Part shown: positions 55,531 to 64,000 of the stretch, piece by piece
How the letters are laid out: every line of letters begins with the position of its first letter
How positions within the stretch are numbered: the stretch's first letter is position 1
From: Akanthomyces muscarius
Lineage: Eukaryota; Ascomycota; Sordariomycetes; Hypocreales; Cordycipitaceae
DNA: 64,000 nt
Reading direction: 5' to 3'
NCBI RefSeq assembly: GCF_028009165.1
Contig: NC_079241.1
Coordinates: 496,001-560,000 of the forward strand
Notes under the pieces: generated by a model
The model's database searches: none
The model's input: only the letters and a program-made list of their open reading frames with translations
What the model was told of the DNA's origin: nothing
Made by a program: the position numbers and the translations under genes

Positions 55531-56842
55531 CTACCGCTGTTCGGGCACTGGTTTTCGGACCACGGGTTTCGTGGTATCGGCAGGTAGTTCCATGACATCC
55601 TCGTGCAGGCGAGGTAGCGGCATTGATCCGTACAGCTCCGATGTTCTACTTGCGCTAATTACACTTTGGCTGGGGGTGACGGAGCGGTCCGAAAGCACCG
55701 ACACCCCGCGCTCATACGGGCTCTCCATTACGGTGGACTGTCTGGGGTCGGAGCCATCCATTTCCGCCTTGTCATCGTTTGCAGGCGCTTCAGACATCGC
55801 GGTGACGGCAGCATTGTCTGGATCTGCAGATGCACCAGCGATGTGGCGACGTGACCGACGACGACGAAGGAACATGAATACAGCCAAGCCCAAAAAAATA
55901 GCAAACAAGGGAACGCAGACTCCAATCGCCGCCTTTCCACCAGTTGAAAGGTCGCTGCTGGAGGAAACAGCGGTTTGTGATGAAGCAGTCTGGGAGGTAG
56001 AAGGGGTAGAAGAGGGTGTGGCCGTCGCGGGCTCGGTGCGCGGCTGGTCTTGGACCAGGACAATGCAAGGAGCGTCGGCGTATATGCTATCGGTGGAGGA
56101 GACAGCCGTGAACTCTTGGATGTCGGTTTTGTGCGAGGTGCAAAAAGAGTTTGCGTCTGCAGTTATAATACCACCCATCGAGGGTTGCGATATGCAATGA
56201 TACGGGCGACTCTCGAAGCATGCGTAGCCACTAAACGAGTAGACGTCAGTCCAAATTCACTTCTAAAAGAAAATGCAAGTCTCCAGTCGACTTGCCGACG
56301 AGTCTCTGGTCTGCTTACCTTGGACAGCAGCCCACTGCCGTCTGTGTCGGTCCGAGAAGTTGGCCCATCATGCTCTCAAAGCCGGCGTTGGCAGTCACTC
56401 CAAGGGCAGTGCTGTCCGCGTCGTCGCTTGCCGCCGAGGTGGTGGACGACGACGCCAGCCTCGTGAATCCGCACGCAGACACATAGCCGGCCGGGCAGCT
56501 CGACGCCGGCGAAAGCACTGGGTATATGTTGTCGCTCGGCTCGGCGTTCTCGTTCAGGTTGTTGAAGGCCGCCGCGAAGCGCGGCGGGTAGCAGGACGGA
56601 TCGAGCCCCCGCGACGACAGCGCATCGCATGCGTGGCCGTAGTCGAAGGTGATGATCCGGGCCGGTCCCTTGTAGTGTCCAACGTAGCCAACAGTCAGGG
56701 ACGCGCAGCTGCTGGGCGGCGTAAATGTCGGGTTCAGCGATCCGAGGTTGGCCGTTGGATATCGCACATCTCTTTGCGCTATCCGAGTCGGCGATGAGGT
56801 TTCGCGCGCAAAACCGTCCGCGGTAACTGTCGCCCTTTGCAT
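55531..56842 (-). CDS. Single-pass membrane protein with Cys-containing ectodomain and Ser/Thr stalk
   Basis: Two exons, 56842-56319 and 56230-55531, encode 407 residues; the 88-nt intron joins AVGCCP to SGYACFESRPYHC. The first ATG in frame is 56842; a longer version would need a TTG start. The N-terminal ~260 residues hold about ten cysteines (PPSSC, DPSCYP, SSCPAGYVSACGF, VGCCPSGYACF, SFCTSH) and resemble fungal secreted ectodomains. A Ser/Thr/Pro stalk (about 245-275) leads to one membrane span (AAIGVCVPLFAIFLGLAVFMFL) and RRRRSRR, marking the cytosolic side, then a ~90-residue tail. No standard signal peptide precedes it. The layout recalls wall-stress sensors, but the family is not recognised. 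It is convergent with the DUF1254 gene. Confidence 0.75.
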
Positions 56843-58306
56843 CTTTTCCGTCGTAAACTCGAGGCTCAAGCCAACCGACAGGTTTGTCTACTTCCTTCTT
56901 CTTTAATATGGTAATTTTTTTCTCTTTCCAAGGGGTTGGTAAAGGTTGTGCGCTCAGCTGCGTTGGGCCAACCAGCTGCACAACCTGTGGCTAACAGCGG
57001 ACTGACACCACATGCAATACCCCAGCAAGACAAGGGTGCATGCACCTGGAGTGGGCTGCATACCGATTGTGTCATTTTAACGGGCGGGTTAAATTACGCG
57101 GTGGGATGGCAACCTCTTACAGTAACAGTGTGATGAATTGACTGTTCGAACAACACGGATAACTTCCTTGATCATCGCGCCTCCACGCAAGACTACGCGG
57201 GCCGACGCATCATCTATGGGCCTTTGATAGATTTGAAATCTGCCTTAATTAGTTTCAAATGGCCCAACGAACGACTCAATAGTAAAAGCAGAAAAAGCAA
57301 CAAAAGGGGGTGGGGCTTCCTGCATGTAATGCTGGCTCTCATTTATACATGAATCCTACAGTGCGGGGCCAGGCTGAGAGTTGCACCAAGTCCTCTTCAA
57401 ACGCCCATGAGCAATCAAGAGATTTTTTCTCGAAAGGGGGAGGGAGCTGAAATCCTCGATGAGAGTACCCATGTTCCCATGCCAATAGATTGCGACAGTT
57501 TCTTGCTTCCTCCATTGTATAGTCATACCGAAACACGATGCATTCAGACGTCCAATCATTGCGGGATTTTGACATCTATTTCTCGATGATTTTGTCGCAA
57601 AGGTTCAAAACATGTGCAGTTGTCCTCATGGGCATCGAATGCCGCTTAAGATGCCCGAAGAATCATCGAGGTCGATTGCGCTTTGCCAGACGACCAACAT
57701 GCCATACCCTAGCATCATATCCAAGCTTCTTCTGCTGCCATTTATTTGACGAGTTTTGTTCATACCATTAAAATGTCCTGCATGACGTTCAAATGCTCAG
57801 GGGCATACATTACAATTTTCCATACAATGTGCATCTTGCCACGAGCACTCATGCCTCCGTCGGAACACTCACTCGCTGACAGAAGCCCGCAGAATGGAGT
57901 GTGCCTAGGATCAGGGGTGTATTCTTAGTATGCGGCGGGGAGCCAAGGCTCAATTCTTACCGAAGCGGAGATCGTGCCGCAGTGGAGTGATGGGAAGATT
58001 GTTAAGCTCCAAACAACATAGTCTCGAGAGACACCGGGTTGGTCTGAGCTGCGTATTTGCTGCTTTCTTATAGAGTATCTCTCGGATCTCGGGCGCAGAG
58101 ATCGGTGGAAAAACTGTACTCAACCACTTCCAACTACACCGTCGTCGGTCGCCTGCCGACTCGTTCTCATAGATACGTTGGTGCAACTCATTCTCGAAAT
58201 ATATTGTCCAGAGTAGGAACCCATCCTCATCATATCATATTCTTTAATTTTGTCTACCATGACACAGATGCATATGCTTTTTAGTCTATATGCCAAACTT
58301 GGCCTG
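56843..58306. other. 1.46-kb intergenic region
   Basis: It holds the promoter of the membrane protein gene on its left and the 3' UTR of COG4 on its right. The short open frames look random, and no element was recognised. Confidence 0.4.
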
Positions 58307-60803
58307 TTAGGCACGGCGCACAAGCGCCCTCGCCTTTTTCCTCTCGTCTTCCGTCAGCGTCCACTCGATGCCATCATCCCCATCGAGGGCCACCAGCTCC
58401 TCCCACTCCTCGTCCTCCATGTTGGCCACCATCATGAGCTGCGTCACCTTGCCAAACACCTCGCGGATGCCGTAGTGGCCTTTGGCGACGATGCCGACAA
58501 TGGCGGAAAAGTCGCGCTCGATGCGGATCGCGCCGTACTCGCTCGTCTTACCCGAGTGGTTCAGGATCCTCTTCTCCAGCACCCGCGACAGGTATCTGGC
58601 CGTCGTGTCCGACAGGACGCTAAACGTGGCTGGCGTCATAATGCGGCCGATAGGCTTCATCAGCATGTCCCAGCCGCGCTCGAATCGGCGCGCCACCATC
58701 TCAATGACCTGCTCCGAGTCTTCTTCGTTTTGCTCCGCATACTCGGCGAGCTCTTGCTCCGTCATGGTGTAATCGGCGTCGCGGAATGTTTCAGCGAGAA
58801 CCGGCCGCAGGCGGAGTTTGACGACTCGCTCAAATAAGACGTTGATTCCTTCACTGAGCAACTCGTTGGATTTTGCCAAAAAGTTCTTTTGTAGCTTGTG
58901 CAGCTGGTTCGCAACCATGACAGCATCTTTTTCAAAGGGGAAAGACTCTTTCAGTCCCTCGCCCGGAAGTGCAATATCCGGGTTGTCCTCGGAGAGTGAT
59001 ATACGGCCGTCAATAATCCTATTAAGATATTGGTTCGCCGTGTCCAAACTGTTGATGAGGACAATAAACTGAACAATCTTGTCTTCCGGTGGGAACCCGC
59101 CTTGTATGACGGGCTTCGGATATGTTTCATCACGCATCTTGCGTTGTATCATTCCGATGAAATCTGCCGACAGAATTCGCTCAATCGAGGGAATAACGTT
59201 TGATGCTACGTCTCTCTGCGATGTTGAGATGGACTTCTGTATCGTAGTATTCATGATGTACATTACATCATCAACGGCCAGAATAATGTACGGCGCCTCG
59301 CCTTGGATGGGCTTGTTCATTTTCAACGACAGCCCAGGCGGGTATTCGTCCAGCTGGAACGACTTTTCCACCGAGCGGCGAAAGTAGAAGCCTGTCATGA
59401 CGTTGTATGGCGACACAAGGTTTCCCATTATCTTTTTGTATAGGTTGGATTTTATAATTACATCCGCAGTTGACAGCGGAGAGTCCTCAGAGTCAGGATC
59501 CTAACAAAGTATTAGCCATATGTCTGCGAGGCGCATCTTGCAGCTGATCTGTGACGGCAGTACTTACGACGCATTTTCCGGAGATGAATTTCGTATACAG
59601 CGACCATCGGCCGAGCATGACCGCGATCTCGCTCAGTAGCGCGTCCACTTCCTTCATATTAACACCTTCATCCTCGCTGGCGCGGCCGTTAGTTCCAGCA
59701 CCAACCGCTGGCGAATTGATGCGCGGCGTGTTGCTTCGTGATTGCGGAGGCAGAAAGCTCTGCACGAGGAACGAGAACGGATAGCTCTTCACATCAGTGA
59801 TTTTCCTGTCCAGACTGCACTCATCGGTCCACGTGTCAAGGATAATGCCACCCTGCACGTCTGCTTCCATCTGAAGTCTTTCAATGACACGAACCATTTT
59901 TCCTGTGCCATAGTGTCTCTCGACCAAGCCACCGTGACCTTCAACAATCTGCGCAATGTGCTCAAACAGCTTCGTGAGGGCATTGGCATAGAAGAAACCG
60001 TCCTTGCGCGTCTGGCCACCGACGCCGTCCTTGAGCGTCGTCCTAGCTGTCCCGGCCACACCCTGGCAAACATATCTTCCGTAGACGTCGAGGCCAACCT
60101 CAGTTCGTCCGATAAGGGGGAAAAGCTTGAAAAATCGGGTGACTTTGGTTCCGTCGCCGTCGGCGGCCGCCTTTTCGAACTCGCGGAGGAACAGCGTGCA
60201 GAGGCTCTCCTTGGCGTTTTCAAGAGTGGTCCACGGCGCGTCGGGAACTTCAACGCTGGGCACGATATCCGCAGCAAAGGGGCCCTTGACAATCTCTTCA
60301 GGCACATGGCTCGCCCTAGACAGGTACCCAGCGGCCGCTTCCCAGTCCTGCGGAGCGCCCATGGAGCCAACGACGCCGTGGACGCAGGCCTTGAGCTCTG
60401 CGACCTGTTCCACCACGCGCAGTGTATCTTCGACTCGGCTCTTTTCGAGATCCAGCTTCTTGACCTTGCTGCTCAAGTCGCCCGCCGTCTCCGCGGCGTT
60501 GGCCAGCATGTCGTTGCCAATGGAGCGCGTGGCAATGACCTGGGAGCCCAGCCCCGCGCGCAGCATATCCAGCCGGCCCAGGTCTCGCGAGAGGTCCGTC
60601 TGCGAGGCGATCAGGGTGTCGAGGCGTCGGGTGATGCCCGCTTCGCGGGCGTGCAGGGCGTCGAGAGCGGCTCGCACTTCGGCCAGCGTGGCGGCATTCT
60701 CGAGCCCCGCCGCGGCGGCGTGGTTGTGGTGGTGTTTCGCAAAGGCGGTCGTCGCATCGTCGCTATGAGCGCGATTGGCACCGCTGCGCATTAAGGCGGA
60801 CAT
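58307..60803 (-). CDS. COG4: Conserved oligomeric Golgi complex subunit 4
   Basis: Two exons, 60803-59568 and 59500-58307, encode 809 residues, with a 67-nt intron (GTAAGT to TTGTTAG). Splicing joins the N-terminal part, ending in YTKFISGKCV, to VDPDSEDSPLSTADVIIKSNLYKKIMG. The first ATG is 60803 (MSALMRSGANRAH). Residues 40-150 are a coiled-coil N-terminal region (AGITRRLDTLIASQTDLSRDLGR), followed by WEAAAGYLSRA and the helical CATCHR-type body, with LDTANQYLNRII and a C-terminal charged tail. Cog4 belongs to lobe A of the COG complex that tethers vesicles returning within the Golgi and interacts with Sly1/Sed5; loss disturbs glycosylation. Length and domain order are typical. It lies tandem with PMR1. 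Confidence 0.93.
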
Positions 60804-61305
60804 TGGCACAGGCGCGATTGATTTGAATCGCGCATCGCTGCCGAGCTGGCCCGTTCTGTGTCGTGTTGGAGGTGATAGGAGACTGGCTGAGGGGAGCTCT
60901 GGGCGTTGGTGTTCGGGCTTGTAGCAGCGGACCCATCTCTGGCTGAAGGGCTGCCCCTACCCTGAACCACAAGTAATTCTACAACTTTTCCTCAAGAAGC
61001 TTGGAATTTATACTGAAGGCTGATAAGTAAAACCAATCTAGTCAACTCACAAATTTCTTTTGCCTTCTGTATACTCAATTTGCACCACAAATATTGCGCG
61101 GTGACTCCGCAATTCTGGATGGCATGGCCGTCCAACCAGCTACAATTCTAGGAGAGTTTTGATTCTAGGTCACAGTTGGCACCGTAAGCAACGAACTGAA
61201 TTTCGTACGTGGAACGAGATTTCTAGTTTTAAACAAGCTGAATTAATACCACCCATTGTTTGCGCCCGCAAATATGCAACAAGGTAAAATAGCTATGTCT
61301 TTTAT
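60804..61305. other. Intergenic between COG4 and PMR1
   Basis: 502 bp that must contain the COG4 promoter (right of 60803) and the 3' UTR of PMR1. No specific element was recognised. Confidence 0.4.
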
Positions 61306-64000
61306 CTATACAGCTTGGCTATAACCGCTGACCAAACGCCGTTGGCCGTACTTCAAATACTTTCTCAGCTCGTCAGCCCAAAAAACTGTGCTACAGAGAA
61401 TCGTTAAACGGAAGAGATCGCCAAACGTCAGAGGCACTGTCTGGAACACCTCCTGGAGAGCTGGCAAATATATAACAAGAATCTGGCCCACAATGCTCAG
61501 AGACACGGCCCAGTTGAAGAGGTTGTTGGAGAATAGGCCAACTTCGCCGCGGAGAATAGACTTGCTTTCGGACCGGCAGCTCAAGGCGTTGAACATATCG
61601 AACAGAACGAAGCAGGTAAAGGTCATGGTCGTATCACGTCGCGTGACCTCGCCGTCGGCAAGCATCTCGTGGCTATATATCAACATGGTTCCAACCATGA
61701 TGATGAAAGCGGATATGAATACGCGTGTTATGACACCGCGTGTCAGCACAGGATCATTTCGTTTACGAGGGGGCTTGTTCATGACATCTGGGTCAACAGC
61801 TTCCACGCCAAGAGATTGAGCGGGAGGACCATCCATGATGATGTCTAAGAATGCGGTTAGCAGCTGAGTTTATGTAGCGGTCAGTGATTTGCGACGTACT
61901 GATCCAGAGAATCTGCATTGGATTAAGCGGATTCTTGAAGCCGAGCAAGGTGCAGAGAAACACCAGCGACAACCCAGCAGCACTGGTGGAAAGCTGGAAT
62001 CTTAGAAAGTTTTGAATGTTGTTAAAGATACCCTTGCCTTCCTCGATAGCGTGAAGAATGGTCGAGAAGTCGTCATCAGTGAGAATCATATCGGAAGCCT
62101 CCTTGGCGACATCAGTGCCATGGCGACCCATGGAAATGCCGATGTCGGCCTTCTTCAGCGCAGGCGCATCATTGACGCCGTCACCAGTCATGGCGACAAT
62201 ATCGCCGCGAGATTGCAGAGCACGAATGATCTTGAGCTTGTGATCGGGGGTCGTTCGAGCACAGATGGTGGTGTGCTGTATGGCATCCGCAAGGGCTTCA
62301 TCAGACATTTTGTCGATGTCGTCGCCTAGCAGCACTGGCTTGACGGTAGTTTGTCCGGCGGCATACGAGCTGGCACTAGCGATATTCATACCCAGCTGCT
62401 TGCCAATAGCAAGAGCTGTCGCTTCCGCATCTCCAGTAATCATAATAACCCTGACACCTCCGCGCATCAATCGTCGAATGGATTTGCCGACACCAGGCCT
62501 AGGGGGATCGCTCATGCCAACAAGTCCAGCGAATGTCAGACCCTTAAAGGCGTCCTCCCCAGGAAGAATAGAAGGCGTTTCCGCCCCAGGCGTGCTGGCT
62601 CGTGTGTTAGATCTGCCAGAACGCGATACAGGCCCACTAGCAAAGGCGATCACGCGGAGGCCTTTTGAAGCCATCAACTCCGCAGCCTGAATTGCCTCTT
62701 GTCGGCGAGTGGTGTCGAGAACAATTTCTCGGCCATCTTTGTCAAGGTATGTATCGCAAGCTGCAATAACCTTTTCAATGGATCCTTTCATGTAAGCGTA
62801 TTCCTTCTCATTACCGATAATAACGCCCATCCACTTCCTCTCAGAGTTGAATGGGATGTCGTTTACACGAGCTCCGGAAGATTCACGGGCATCATGCTCC
62901 TTGAATCTGTCCAGGAGATCCATCATGGCGACATCGGTAGGCGGACCGACCCATCTTGTGAACGAGGGAGAGTCACCTCTACCCCCCAAAGTCGACGACA
63001 TAACAGCCAGGGATGGGACGGCACCTTCTGTATGGCTATGCGAAAGTCGTGCATCGTTGGCAATGTTGGCAATGCGCATTATTCTAGAGGCAGCCTGCGA
63101 GGGGCTCGATTCCATGGCTTCGGCTTCTTCCTCAACATTGATGACGTCTCGGCCAAAATGCCACATCTCAGCTATCGTCATGTGGTTGGTCGTGAGAGTG
63201 CCCGTCTTATCGGTGCAGACGACATTTACGGACCCGAGCGTCTCGACCTTGGGCATGCGGCGCACAATGGCATTGTGTTTTGCCATGCGGTGTACGCCGA
63301 GAGCGAGCGTGACAGTGACGATGATGGGCAGACCTTCAGGAATGGCGGCAACAGCCAAGGAAATGGAAATGGTAAAGATTTCCAAGAATTTCTTGCCCTG
63401 CAGAAAACCGACGAGAGAGATGAGGCCGATGACAACAAAGGACGCCTTGCTGAGCTGTGAGCCCAGATCATCCATAGAAAGCTGCAAAGGCGAACGAGGG
63501 CTTTCAGTTCCAGACACACTTGTTGCAATAGCACCGAATTGAGTGGCTCCACCAGTCGCGAAAACGATGCCCTGGCCGTGGCCAGACTTGACCAGGGTTC
63601 CCATGTAGGCAATATTTTCCATGCTGGCGCTGGAGTTGGGCGCGAGCGTAGAGCGGGACGCTTCGTTGTCAAATTGGGGCATAACGTGGCGACGCTTCGC
63701 TTCAGTGCCGAGTCGAACAGGATCAGTTTCACCAGTAAGATTAGAAGCGTCAATTGTGAGATCCGCGGCCTTGATGACACGAATGTCGGCTGGAATGCGA
63801 TCGCCAGTGGTGAACAAAACCAAGTCGCCCGGCACCAGCTGAGAGGCCATGACCTTGGAAGAAGTGGCATCTAGAACGGTGTCTTCCGGAGTTCTGGTGC
63901 CAGGATCCCCAATATCTTGAGCATTTGTGATGTTGGAGGGCAGCGCAGGGCCTCTCGGAGCGGAAGGCTTGTGAGGCGAGCCGCGCAGAAGGTGAGCGTG
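61306..64000 (-). CDS. PMR1: PMR1-type Golgi Ca2+/Mn2+ P-type ATPase (5' part beyond right edge)
   Basis: The frame is open from the right edge ([12 protein letters not shown]...) to 61900, then after a 55-nt intron from 61844 to 61306, giving about 878 residues of a type IIA pump. Visible marks are LVPGDLVLF and [10 protein letters not shown] of the actuator domain, PEGLP in M4, the phosphorylation motif [29 protein letters not shown] of the hinge, and C-terminal spans including [21 protein letters not shown] (formed by the splice) and [32 protein letters not shown] and the Golgi-type ending identify the SPCA/PMR1 group. The pump loads Ca2+ and Mn2+ into the Golgi, supporting glycosyltransferases. 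Only the first ~100-150 residues are missing. Confidence 0.95.

Overview
The window looks like nuclear DNA of a filamentous ascomycete, most likely a Sordariomycete and probably Hypocreales. This is inferred from short introns (about 50-90 nt) with GTAAGT-like donors, CTAAC-type branch sites and YAG acceptors, from the intron-poor gene style, and from the gene content (fungal PXR1, a Fusarium-type galactose oxidase, a PTH11/rhodopsin-like membrane protein, an ACS-family MFS permease, a DUF1254 protein). Species cannot be fixed from the sequence alone. No bacterial, viral, CRISPR, rRNA or convincing tRNA features were seen. Exon borders below were derived by reading splice sites and checking reading frame and family motifs.

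Region 1 (1-19.1 kb) is housekeeping: the 3' part of RCL1 (18S rRNA processing), a DUF1746/Dsc4-like membrane protein divergent from cytosolic Phe-tRNA synthetase alpha, PXR1 (G-patch), ARS2/SERRATE, a 3.7-kb gene-poor stretch with a ~95-nt foldback, an unknown Cys-rich protein, the divergent pair RPT1 (26S proteasome) and CCT4 (TRiC chaperonin), a small coiled-coil protein, and the tiny three-exon copper chaperone gene COX17.

Region 2 (19.1-46.1 kb) is accessory and gene-sparse: a decayed gene for a tandem RNase H1 N-terminal (viroplasmin) domain protein with two in-frame stops, an NmrA-like oxidoreductase, a 4-kb empty stretch, a galactose oxidase with all copper and cofactor residues, a DEDDh-exonuclease-like protein, an F-box-like protein, an FAD monooxygenase, a seven-TM PTH11-like protein, an MFS permease, a small secreted 10-cysteine protein and an unusually long HSP20 protein.

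Region 3 (46.1-64 kb) returns to core genes: MCM4 divergent from coatomer zeta (RET3), SUA5, a secreted DUF1254/DUF1214 protein facing a single-pass membrane protein, COG4, and the 3' part of the Golgi Ca2+/Mn2+ pump PMR1. Three of these (RET3, COG4, PMR1) act at the Golgi. I did not find a clearly new biological system. The strongest oddities are the viroplasmin pseudogene, the foldback at 11.5 kb, the secreted Cys-rich protein, the HSP20 with a ~340-residue disordered extension, and an RPT1 gene whose first coding exon is only the ATG.
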